From Lentisphaerota bacterium (GTDB lineage: Bacteria > Verrucomicrobiota > Kiritimatiellia > RFP12 > UBA3636): a stretch of 6,286 nucleotides of DNA. This document shows positions 1 to 5,998 of the stretch, one piece after another. The notes below the pieces were generated by a model. The model had not been told where the DNA came from and made no database searches. It saw nothing but the letters and a program-made list of their open reading frames with translations. The position numbers were made by a program, and so were the translations under genes. Every line of letters begins with the position of its first letter. Position 1 is the first letter of the stretch. Where the stretch lies: positions 1 through 6,286 of the forward strand of contig JALHHX010000130.1 in the NCBI GenBank assembly GCA_022837245.1, given 5' to 3'.

Positions 1-3000
1 CTCCTCGTCAGCCGGAACCACGTCACCGTCATTCTCGCGCCAGGCTTCATACCCTTCCAAATCCACCTTCACGATCGTCAACCTTACCCTGTCCTCGCAT
101 TTAAAGAGAGGGTTGTTTTGGTTCGGCGGGTTTTCGTCGTATGTGAGCGTCAGGGCGATGTCACGGGCGGTGATGCTGTTCGTGACGCCTTCAACGTGGA
201 GGACGGAGGGGACGTTCGTCACGGAGTTCCACTCCTTCGGGAGGACGACCTCGCCGGTGCGGTCGGCGTTCCGCCAGACCTTGATGCGCTCGCCGCCCAT
301 CGGTGCCGAGAGGGTCACCCGGCCAGGTAAGCCGACAGGCGCGACCTTGAGTTTGATCGGTGTCAAGCTGTTGGTGCAGAGGCAGGCGTAGCCGCCGGGG
401 TTCTCTTCGAGAGGCTCGTCGTCGTCGGTGATCGCGCCGTCGCCGTTGGCGTCGATGTCAAGGTCGACGAGCACGGCGCGGCCGCGAATCGTGTCTAGCG
501 CTTTGCCATCAGGCGTTTCCTGACCCCCGGCATGGATCCTGAAGGAGAGCTTCGGAACGGGATTGGTTGGGAGCGGCGCCAAGGTGTATTTGAGAGCGCC
601 CTCCATGTTCTTTCTCTTGAATTCACCGCCGCTCGCCTCAATGGTTTGACTGTGGGGAGCACCCTTGGAGTCCACCAGCAGGAAGGTTCCCTTGGCGTCC
701 CAGTCGAGAGTGATGTCGGGGTTGACGCGCCGGCCATGCGCGAAGGTGGGACGAGCGTTGCGTTCGTCGTCGTCGTACGGGTCCCAGAGCAGAACATGGC
801 GTGTGTCGTCGACTTTGTTGGTATTGAGCGGAACTATGACGAAGCGCGTTTCCTCGTCCGTCTCGTCGCCGGCGGCTTCGAAGCCGGTCCAGTCGACGTC
901 GACCGAGGGGACTGTGACCCGGAAGGGAGGCAGGCCGCCCGCGCCGCCGCCGCCGCTGCCGGGGGGCTGCAGGAAGTCGCCCCGCACCATGACGTATTCC
1001 TGGCTGGAGTAGGCGTTGGAGAGATGGTAGCGGTGCCATTTGCCGGATAGTTTAGCCGGCCCGGTCCAGAGGACGGTGCCGCCGCGCGAGTCGATATCTT
1101 CGATCCAGGTTTCCTTGAAGGGGAGATCGGCGGATTTGACGTCGAGATGGGCGTTGTATGAGGTCTCTTTGTCGATCGGGAAGGCCGAGCGCTTGCGGCT
1201 GCCCGGCTCCACAATTACTTCGTTGGCGCGGTCGACCGGTGCGTGGAGCGGAGCCTCGAGCGACCTTTCAGCGATGGCGGGGAGGCGTTCTTCTAGTGCC
1301 ACGTGCGCCAGGGGGGAGTCGGGATGCGCGGCGGCGAAGGCTTTATGGAGTTTCTCGGCTTCGGCCCACTTGCGCTCGCGCCAGGCGAGAGTGGCGCTGT
1401 AGAACTCGGCGGCGAGGGCTTCCGGCGTGCCGGGGTGCCGCTTCGCAAGTAGATCAAACCATTCGCGCGCCTGGCGGAAGTCGCCAACCCTGGGCGAGGC
1501 GCTCAGAACCCCGGCGCGCAGCATGGCCCCGGGAGCCAGCGGGCTGCGGGGGAAGCGCTCCTTGAATAGGGTGAAGAGGCGCAGCGCCTCTTTGGATTGA
1601 TTGAGGGCCGCATGGGCGCGCGCCATGCCCAGCGCACAGAGATCCCCGCCGGCCTGGCCGGACAGCGGGCGTGTCGCGCGGCGGTAGTGACGCAGGGCGC
1701 GCTCGAAGCTGCCGACCGCCGAGAGCGCTTCGCCCATGGCCAGGTCGGCCTGCGCCCGGCGCTGAGTCGGCGGGAGGCCGTCGGTTAGCGGAGCCAGATG
1801 TCCGGCGGCGCACTGTCGCGCCAGGTTGTCCCAGCGCTGGAATTCGACCTGGTCGGCAGCGGCGTCGTCGCGGCGTTCGGTGAAGATGGCAACGGCCTGC
1901 GCAGTCTCCCCCTGCATCAGCAGCGCCAGGCCGCGGTTGAGATCGAAGGCGCCGTCGGCCAGATCGGGCTTCAGCCGCAGGGCGGAGCCGTAAGCCGCCA
2001 GGGCCCGGGCTGGATCGGCGCGATCCTCGAGATAGGCGTCACCGCTGGCGCGGTACGATTCGGCGACCATGGCGATATTGGTATTTATGACTGCACGGCG
2101 CTGGATCTCGGTCCAGGCGTCCAGAGCCTTGTCGGTTTGGCCGAGGGCGTGGAAGGTCTGCCCCAAGCCATACCAGGCGCGCCCCCAGAGGTGGTGTTGG
2201 CGCATACTGCGGAAGGTCATGAACTCATTGAGGGCGAGGTCGTAGCGCTTGTGGGCGAATAACTCTTCGGCGCGTTCCAGAGTGGCCAGGGCGGGGTCGG
2301 CGCGGCGCGCCTCCTCCTTGGCGGCGAGTTCGGCCTCAAGTCCGGCGATTTTGGCGGATGCCGCCTGTGATCTTTTCAAAGTTTCGTCGACTGCCGGGGC
2401 GAAGCGGCTCTGGGGATAGCGCTCCAGGAAAGCCGCCAGCGCGGCGGCAGCCTCCGCTAGGTGGCCGCTGTCCGCCAGCAAGAGTGCGAGCTGTGCCTCG
2501 GCGCGTTCGCGCAGGCCCGATTGCGGGTAGGCCTTGAGCCATTCCCGGCAGGCCGCGATCCCGTCGGCAAATTTTGCAGTTCCCAGCGCCTCGGCGCGTG
2601 ATAGCGCCAGGCTGTCGGCGGGACCGCGGCGGCTTTTGATCAACTCCTGCCAGATGTCGGCGGCGGCTTCGGCCTTGCCTGCTTCCAGCAGGAGATGCGC
2701 ATGCAGATCTTCGGCCCGCCAGCCCTCTTTGCGCCGCGCCAGGACCGCCACCAGGCCGGCGGATATCTGTGGACGGCTGCGGGCGGCGGAGAGCAGGAGC
2801 GGGAGATCGTCTTCTGAGAGCGGACCTGGGGCGGTGGCGAGGCTTCCTTCCAATAATACGGCGATGTTGGTGCCGGTGGGTGAGAGCCATGCGGCGGCGG
2901 CGCGGTAGGAATCGAGTGCCTCCTTGGCATGGGCGGCCGCCAGCAGGGCGTCGGCCTCGCGCTCGTGCGCCCTGGCCGGCAGCGGCGAGGCGGGCAGCTT

Positions 3001-3381
3001 CCGCTGGAAATCGGCCAGCAGACGCCGGCGCTGTGCGGCGGGCTTGTTTTCGGCGAGGAGCAGCAGATGGAGCGAATCGAAGGCTGTTGCAACGGCGTCG
3101 GGCTCGCTGCGCAGGAGGGCCGGTTCGCGGATGATGGCCTCGAAGTGGCGCCGCGCCCCGGCATAATCTTCAAGCGCCTGGCATGAGCGTCCCGCCATGG
3201 CGAGCGCCTCGGCTTTGCGGGGCGGGGGCGGGAAGCGGCGCGCGTACGCGGCAAATGCCCTTTCGGCTTCGGCCCAGCGGCGCTCCTTGAAAAGCGCCTC
3301 GGCCGCCTGCCACTCCGCGTCAGGCGTGGCGGCCTCGGCGGCACTTAATATGGTCGGCAGGGCTGGAAAGAGGAAGCTCAT
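1..3381 (-). CDS. Large secreted tetratricopeptide-repeat protein with EF-hand-like loop and beta-rich tail (partial, C-terminus outside window)
   Basis: One minus-strand frame without a stop covers about 1127 codons from the first in-frame ATG (3381) to the left edge. The N-terminal stretch QLAAALLMSFLFPALPTILSA is hydrophobic, preceded by an Arg-rich segment and followed by AEA, as in a Sec signal peptide, so export is likely. Residues ~20-700 are Ala/Leu/Glu/Arg-rich helical repeats with recurring TPR-type turns such as YPQS (~285 and ~322), RFPRSP (~609), HPGTP and HPDSP. This resembles BamD/TolA-binding-type TPR proteins. A helical linker (KIAGLEAELAAKEEARR) lies near residue 340. From ~706 the character changes to beta-rich, with a Gly-rich linker (~806-818) and a calcium-type loop at 977-988, followed by a tail containing RVTLSAPMGGERIKVWRN. 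Similar tails occur, from memory, in giant surface proteins of PVC bacteria. The role is probably envelope scaffold or protein interaction; the partner is unknown. The true start is uncertain because no ATG lies in this frame upstream of 3381, which itself falls inside the hydrophobic core. Confidence 0.85.
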   Translation of the reverse strand, partial: MSFLFPALPTILSAAEAATPDAEWQAAEALFKERRWAEAERAFAAYARRFPPPPRKAEALAMAGRSCQALEDYAGARRHFEAIIREPALLRSEPDAVATAFDSLHLLLLAENKPAAQRRRLLADFQRKLPASPLPARAHEREADALLAAAHAKEALDSYRAAAAWLSPTGTNIAVLLEGSLATAPGPLSEDDLPLLLSAARSRPQISAGLVAVLARRKEGWRAEDLHAHLLLEAGKAEAAADIWQELIKSRRGPADSLALSRAEALGTAKFADGIAACREWLKAYPQSGLRERAEAQLALLLADSGHLAEAAAALAAFLERYPQSRFAPAVDETLKRSQAASAKIAGLEAELAAKEEARRADPALATLERAEELFAHKRYDLALNEFMTFRSMRQHHLWGRAWYGLGQTFHALGQTDKALDAWTEIQRRAVINTNIAMVAESYRASGDAYLEDRADPARALAAYGSALRLKPDLADGAFDLNRGLALLMQGETAQAVAIFTERRDDAAADQVEFQRWDNLARQCAAGHLAPLTDGLPPTQRRAQADLAMGEALSAVGSFERALRHYRRATRPLSGQAGGDLCALGMARAHAALNQSKEALRLFTLFKERFPRSPLAPGAMLRAGVLSASPRVGDFRQAREWFDLLAKRHPGTPEALAAEFYSATLAWRERKWAEAEKLHKAFAAAHPDSPLAHVALEERLPAIAERSLEAPLHAPVDRANEVIVEPGSRKRSAFPIDKETSYNAHLDVKSADLPFKETWIEDIDSRGGTVLWTGPAKLSGKWHRYHLSNAYSSQEYVMVRGDFLQPPGSGGGGAGGLPPFRVTVPSVDVDWTGFEAAGDETDEETRFVIVPLNTNKVDDTRHVLLWDPYDDDERNARPTFAHGRRVNPDITLDWDAKGTFLLVDSKGAPHSQTIEASGGEFKRKNMEGALKYTLAPLPTNPVPKLSFRIHAGGQETPDGKALDTIRGRAVLVDLDIDANGDGAITDDDEPLEENPGGYACLCTNSLTPIKLKVAPVGLPGRVTLSAPMGGERIKVWRNADRTGEVVLPKEWNSVTNVPSVLHVEGVTNSITARDIALTLTYDENPPNQNNPLFKCEDRVRLTIVKVDLEGYEAWRENDGDVVPADEE
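418..453 (-). other. EF-hand/dockerin-type calcium-binding loop encoded in the TPR protein
   Basis: The encoded 12 residues are DANGDGAITDDD (about residues 977-988). They match the EF-hand loop pattern at positions 1 (D), 3 (N), 5 (D), 6 (G), 8 (I) and 12 (D). More acidic residues sit on both sides (VDLDI before, EPLEEN after). Single loops of this sort are common in secreted bacterial proteins and usually bind calcium to rigidify a linker or beta domain. Calcium binding here is inferred from the motif only. Confidence 0.6.
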
Positions 3382-3466
3382 CAACAGGGCTGCGGCCAAC
3401 TGCGCACCGCGGCGGCGCGTTATCCGGCGCGGCCCGCGGAGCCGGCATACACGGCATACATTATGC

Positions 3467-3476
3467 GGGGGGGGGG
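3467..3476. repeat. G10/C10 homopolymer tract at the 5' end of the TPR gene
   Basis: Ten consecutive G on the plus strand read as ten C on the coding strand of the leftward TPR gene. The tract lies between an ATG at 3497 and the long open frame. With ten C, the ATG-3497 frame reads 25 codons and stops. With eleven or eight C it would run directly into the TPR frame and its hydrophobic export segment. Either the count is a sequencing error or the tract is a slippage site that could switch the gene. Confidence 0.75.
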
Positions 3477-3640
3477 TGAAATGGCGATTGTATTCATGAC
3501 CTGTTGCCAACAAGTTATAGTGTGTTAAAAAGCATGCGCCCCAGTTGGCAACCAGTGAAGCAAAAAGAAGACATGTTGTCAAATAGTTTTTTTGGGGGCG
3601 CGCATTGACTCATAATTCATGACACCGAAATATATGCCGT

Positions 3641-3675
3641 CAGCCAGCATCTAGTGCAACACTGGCTGCTGGCTG
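3641..3675. repeat. Long imperfect inverted repeat (35-nt hairpin)
   Basis: CAGCCAGCA at 3641-3649 pairs with TGCTGGCTG at 3667-3675 (9 bp). After one mismatch (T3650/C3666), CTAGTG (3651-3656) pairs with CACTGG (3660-3665), including one G-T wobble, leaving a CAA loop. No U-run follows on either strand, so it is a poor fit to an intrinsic terminator. It may be a palindromic intergenic repeat, a recombination site or an RNA leader structure. The pairing is seen; the function is unknown. Confidence 0.6.
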
Positions 3676-3756
3676 GTCGCGCGTGCGCCACATTAAACCG
3701 ACATGGGCGGTGCTTGAACGCAATCTGTTACCTGCATAGGTAGCCTGTAAATGGTT

Positions 3757-3770
3757 GCTTCATGCGAAGC
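3757..3770. repeat. Small perfect hairpin
   Basis: GCTTC (3757-3761) pairs with GAAGC (3766-3770) around an ATGC loop. GGTT (3753-3756) and AACC (3775-3778) can close it further after an asymmetric bulge. No T-run follows. Function unknown; it may be chance. Confidence 0.35.
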
Positions 3771-3815
3771 CGTCAACCCGCCAGGTTTATGTTCCGCTTC
3801 TGATACGTGGTTTGA

Positions 3816-4907
3816 TTGCGTGTGCTCGGAGTCTGGCACCTTTCCGAATATAATCTCAAGCTCGACTGGGGGATCTCCCAGCGATCGATTAACCACAGAA
3901 CGCCAAGCTCTTCAGCGGTGGGTTTAAACTCCGATGTCCCGCTAATGCTCCGCCTGAGTTGCCGTGGGTTTTGGGGAGCTTTGCCGCCGTGTTCTTTTAG
4001 CCACAGAGAACACCGGGGCGGGCGCGGGAGGCGCCGGAACAAAAGCCTGGAGGCCAACCGCGGGCTGGTACCTTTGAAAGTAGATGTCTGGCCCTTGCGG
4101 ACACCTTCTGAGGCTGGCTGGATCGAGGCTGACACCGTGGCGCATTGTGGAGGCAGCATGGCAGGGAGTTTCATCTGGTCTGCTGTTTTCACCGACGTGG
4201 CGACACATTGGACAGAAATCCGCTGCGTCTGGACCAAGGGGGCTGAAGCGGTCTGCCAGCGTTTAGGCGAGGTGTTCAGCGTGCTTCCATTTGAGATTAA
4301 GACTATGAATACTGACAACGGAAGCGAATTTCTCAACCATCATATTGCAAGGAGCTTCCCGGAACTATGCCCCGATGCCCGTCACTCCCGCCCCCATCCT
4401 TGCCGAAAGAACGACAACGCCCACGTGGAGCAGAAGAACAGGCACCGCGTACGGAGGCTCTTTGGCTGTGGACGCTTTGACCAAAGCGAACTTGTGGAGC
4501 CCATGAACGAGATCGCCATCCTTCAATCGCTATTCGATAATCTCCATAGTCCCACTCAACGCCTCCTCTCCAAGCGCCGGGAGGGGCGCAAGTACATAAA
4601 ACAGTTTGAGAAACCCCCAAAAACGCCAGCAATGAGAATCCTGGAGTGCCCAGATATTGACGGGCGGCACAAAAACCAGGTTCGTTTGATGCTGGCCCAA
4701 AACGATCCCATAAGCTTGAGAAACACCATTGAGATGAAAAAGCGCGAACTACTGAAACTTGCCTATAAAATCGCGGGCCAAAATAAAACAGGGCTTACAT
4801 GTAAAACCATTTCCGGGAGGGCCCGCGGGCCCTCCCGGAAATACGAGGCTTCGCCTCCAAAGGCCCCCCCCAAAAAAAAGGCACGTGCTTGGTGTCACAC
4901 TTTATGA
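3816..4907 (+). CDS. Integrase-type DDE transposase, N-terminally degenerate (insertion-sequence remnant)
   Basis: The open frame is 363 codons, starting only at a TTG without a ribosome binding site. Residues ~85-318 resemble rve-type (retroviral-integrase-fold) transposases: EADTVAHCGGSMAG (D106), NTDNGSEFLNHH (D167) and RKNDNAHVEQKN (E205). All three catalytic acids are present, with a 61-residue gap and then a 38-residue gap. A typical C-terminal extension follows (LLSKRREGRKYIKQFE, then IEMKKRELLKLAYKI). Residues 1-~84 are unlike the family's helix-turn-helix N-terminus and instead translate CCACAGA-type repeats and GC-rich sequence. No ATG occurs in frame between the domain start (~4068) and D106. 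Residues ~325-363 are translations of a palindrome and a C8A8 tract. The protein would cut and join DNA ends if intact; as written it probably lacks its DNA-binding part and is inactive. Confidence 0.75.
   Translation: MRVLGVWHLSEYNLKLDWGISQRSINHRTPSSSAVGLNSDVPLMLRLSCRGFWGALPPCSFSHREHRGGRGRRRNKSLEANRGLVPLKVDVWPLRTPSEAGWIEADTVAHCGGSMAGSFIWSAVFTDVATHWTEIRCVWTKGAEAVCQRLGEVFSVLPFEIKTMNTDNGSEFLNHHIARSFPELCPDARHSRPHPCRKNDNAHVEQKNRHRVRRLFGCGRFDQSELVEPMNEIAILQSLFDNLHSPTQRLLSKRREGRKYIKQFEKPPKTPAMRILECPDIDGRHKNQVRLMLAQNDPISLRNTIEMKKRELLKLAYKIAGQNKTGLTCKTISGRARGPSRKYEASPPKAPPKKKARAWCHTL
3891..3904. repeat. CCACAGAAC-type repeat motif, copy 1
   Basis: AACCACAGAACGCC shares its CCACAGA core with the copy at 4001-4013. 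Similar CCACAGAGAACAC motifs are, from memory, widespread dispersed non-coding repeats in several bacterial phyla. Here they sit in the pseudo-coding N-terminus of the transposase frame. Confidence 0.35.
3989..4013. repeat. CCACAGAGAACAC repeat motif, copy 2, inside a 7-bp inverted repeat
   Basis: CCACAGAGAACAC lies at 4001-4013. Its AGAACAC end (4007-4013) is the reverse complement of GTGTTCT at 3989-3995, giving a 7-bp stem with an 11-nt loop. In the open frame it reads SHREHRGG, a typical false translation of this repeat type, which supports the view that this part of the frame is not genuine protein. Confidence 0.4.
4065..4785 (+). mobile_element. Insertion-sequence remnant (integrase-type DDE family), ends not defined
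   Basis: Only the catalytic and C-terminal two thirds of a DDE transposase can be recognised by motif, from about the LVPLKVDVWPLRT segment to LAYKI. I found no convincing terminal inverted repeats and no target-site duplication, so the limits given are those of recognisable protein similarity. The left limit coincides with a change to unrelated sequence, as expected from a 5' deletion or replacement. Confidence 0.5.
4809..4842. repeat. Perfect 34-bp palindrome
   Basis: The left arm runs from 4809 (ATTTCCGGGAGGGCCCG) to 4825 and the right arm from 4826 to 4842 is its exact reverse complement, with no spacer. The GC-rich core has A/T edges. It lies at the 3' end of the transposase frame, 3' of the recognisable domain. 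It could form a cruciform, act as a symmetric protein-binding site, or be a dispersed palindromic repeat. There is no T-run on either side, so a classic terminator is not supported. Confidence 0.85.
4845..4857. repeat. Second small hairpin beside the palindrome
   Basis: GAGGC (4845-4849), loop TTC, GCCTC (4853-4857). It begins two bases after the 34-bp palindrome and precedes the C8A8 tract, so the three make a compact structured block at 4809-4879. Confidence 0.5.
4864..4879. repeat. C8A8 homopolymer block
   Basis: Eight C (4864-4871) are followed directly by eight A (4872-4879). This falls in the final codons of the transposase frame (PPKK region). Such runs are prone to slippage and to sequencing error. 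The reverse complement (T8G8) resembles the T7G5 block at 3587-3598 on the other side of the transposase. Confidence 0.6.
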
Positions 4908-4928
4908 CGCAACCTCAAAAACATTTCG

Positions 4929-5242
4929 GTGTCGTTTTCATTTGACGCAACGGGCATGCCAGGCGTTGCGGTCTGGCGTGATGACGTACGTATCGTTGAG
5001 TTGGATGGAGCCATGGGGGCGCTTGACGGCGTGGAGTGGCGTAGCATGGAAATCGACGGGGCATATGCACTATGCGTGCTGCCATACGCAGCGAAGCGCT
5101 CGACGGCCTCAGGCTCGACACAATACGCCCTGTGTTGAAAATCCGTGATTTGGTGACGGGCGCGGATATCGCGCCAGAGAGCTTCAAAACAGGGTCAAAA
5201 CCAGGACTCAACCGTATTGAACTGGCAAGCGACGTATCGTAG
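4929..5242 (+). pseudogene. Decayed or frameshifted coding remnant, unrecognised
   Basis: Two overlapping short plus-strand frames read like protein. The first (GTG 4929 to TGA 5138) contains DATGMPGVAVWRDDVRIVELD and LDGVEWRSMEIDG. The second (ATG 5072 to TAG 5242, 56 codons) contains GLRLDTIRPVLKIRDLVTG and ends NRIELASDVS. Neither has a good ribosome binding site. Joined by one frame change in the 5072-5138 overlap, they would give about 100 residues of a plausible protein end. Upstream of 4929 the frame meets a TGA at once, so any 5' part is missing. I do not recognise the family. It may also be chance open frames, or two genuine tiny genes. Confidence 0.3.
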
Positions 5243-5382
5243 TTTGTTTTCAATGTTGACTAATTTCCGAAAATATTTTAGTTTGGTGATGCGTTTGGTG
5301 GTTTGTTCCACCTTCCGGAGGTTAGCGTTGTCGACAAAACGCCGTAATTGTTAAGGGTCATAACCAAGGATTCAAATAAAAC
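5243..5382. other. Leader region upstream of the LamG-like gene
   Basis: This non-coding stretch has fairly low GC. It contains GCGTT (5325-5329) and AACGC (5338-5342), which can pair around a perfect 10-bp palindrome TTGTCGACAA (5328-5337). TTGACT at 5256-5261 resembles a -35 box, but no good -10 box lies at the right distance. The promoter of the LamG-like gene is probably here but cannot be pinned down. Confidence 0.35.
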
Positions 5383-5387
5383 AGGAG
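5383..5387 (+). promoter_or_regulatory. Ribosome binding site of the LamG-like gene
   Basis: AGGAG lies five bases before the ATG at 5393. It decides the start: the longer open frame from TTG at 5348 has no such site and would bury the signal peptide. Confidence 0.75.
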
Positions 5388-5392
5388 TGCGC

Positions 5393-5998
5393 ATGAGAAA
5401 GTCAAAAATAATTGGGTTTGTGATTGGCGGTGCGGCAATGTTTTGCGCCATGGAGGTGATGGCGTTTTCGCCAACTGATATTTCTGGGCTTGAGCTCTGG
5501 CTCGACGCCGCAGACAGTTCCACGATAACAACGACTTCAGTCGGACGCGTATCGCAGTGGAGCGACAAGAGCGGTAAGGACAAGCATGCCACGCAGGCGA
5601 CGGACAATATCCGCCCTTTGTTCGTTCCATCTGTAACTAATGGACTTCCAGGCGTACGCTTCGACTCTCAGTATTTAAACACTTCATGTCTTCCTGCAAC
5701 GGGAGCAAACCCCAGGACGCTTATCGCCGTTCTGGCCAATGTAGGTCAAAAGAACTCCAACTACGAACATGTTTTGCACTATGGCGCTGGAACCTCCGAC
5801 CAAGCGTACGGAATTTGCACGCGAGTCGGCGGGTCATACGTATGGGGCAACCACTACTGGGGATCGGGATTCAATACAGGAGTGAGTTCTGTCAGCGGCG
5901 GTGGCTGGATAGTTATAGCCGACTATCACGACGGAGTGGATTACTTCCACATCAACCATTGTTTTGTTGAAGTTCGCCCCCAAAGAAAATGCATTTGA
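5393..5998 (+). CDS. Exported LamG/concanavalin-like domain protein, abruptly truncated
   Basis: A 201-residue frame with ATG at 5393 and an AGGAG site five bases upstream. Residues 1-24 are a clear signal peptide: MRKSK, then a hydrophobic core, then VMA before FS. From residue ~30, SGLELWLDAADSSTI, VSQWSDKSGKDKHATQ, NGLPGVRF and GGWIVIADYHDG are the order of motifs expected in LamG-like jelly-roll domains of large surface proteins in Verrucomicrobiota, Kiritimatiellota and Planctomycetota. Such domains bind carbohydrate or other surface ligands; the ligand is not predictable here. The sandwich is expected to continue with a strand of the kind yINGv and several more strands. Instead, after YFHIN (residue 188) the frame gives HCFVEVRPQRKCI and a stop, which does not look like the family. 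The last ~13 residues are therefore probably foreign, and the real gene would have been longer. Confidence 0.75.
   Translation: MRKSKIIGFVIGGAAMFCAMEVMAFSPTDISGLELWLDAADSSTITTTSVGRVSQWSDKSGKDKHATQATDNIRPLFVPSVTNGLPGVRFDSQYLNTSCLPATGANPRTLIAVLANVGQKNSNYEHVLHYGAGTSDQAYGICTRVGGSYVWGNHYWGSGFNTGVSSVSGGGWIVIADYHDGVDYFHINHCFVEVRPQRKCI

Larger units (their letters stand above)
3498..3815. other. Intergenic region between the leftward TPR gene and the rightward transposase remnant
   Basis: I see no convincing gene here. A 67-codon minus-strand frame (3693-3896) starts with GTG, has no ribosome binding site and is unlike anything I recognise. The stretch holds a T7G5 block (3587-3598), a strong hairpin (3641-3675) and a small perfect hairpin (3757-3770). 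Base composition is far lower in GC than the TPR gene. It must contain the TPR gene promoter on the minus strand, but no clear -35/-10 pair could be assigned. Confidence 0.5.

Noticed and set aside
532..1050. Plus-strand frame of 172 codons and similar long plus-strand frames across 1-3300
   Set aside because: They are antisense shadows of the GC-rich minus-strand TPR gene. Their translations are low-complexity (Arg, Ala, Gly, Val) with no domain pattern, whereas the minus-strand frame gives continuous TPR-like protein.
2640..3344. Minus-strand frame of 234 codons overlapping the TPR gene
   Set aside because: It is a frame-shifted reading of the same DNA, rich in Pro, Arg and Ser, without repeats or motifs. 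The TPR frame through the same bases is clearly protein-like.
3605..3636. TTGACT at 3605 with an AT-rich stretch as a promoter toward the transposase
   Set aside because: No good -10 box lies at 16-18 bases (TATATG is at a 20-base spacing; AAATAT matches poorly). The sigma-factor preferences of this organism are unknown.
3866..3881. Inverted repeat CTGGG-GGATCT-CCCAG as an operator
   Set aside because: It is a short 5-bp stem within the degenerate N-terminal part of the transposase frame, with no promoter nearby. Chance is a sufficient explanation.
3693..3896. Possible 67-codon minus-strand gene between the TPR gene and the transposase
   Set aside because: It begins with GTG, lacks a ribosome binding site, has no recognisable motif, and overlaps the start of the transposase frame.
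3773..4336. Minus-strand frame of 187 codons opposite the transposase
   Set aside because: It is a shadow of the plus-strand frame, which carries the DDE motifs. The minus frame has no recognisable domain.
4809..4842. The 34-bp palindrome as an intrinsic terminator
   Set aside because: No T-run follows on either strand and there is no loop. The structure is real but a terminator call is not supported.
5256..5284. TTGACT at 5256 as the -35 box of the LamG-like gene
   Set aside because: The hexamer at the proper distance (TAGTTT) is a weak -10 match, and the better TATTTT is only 12 bases away. Not enough to call a promoter.
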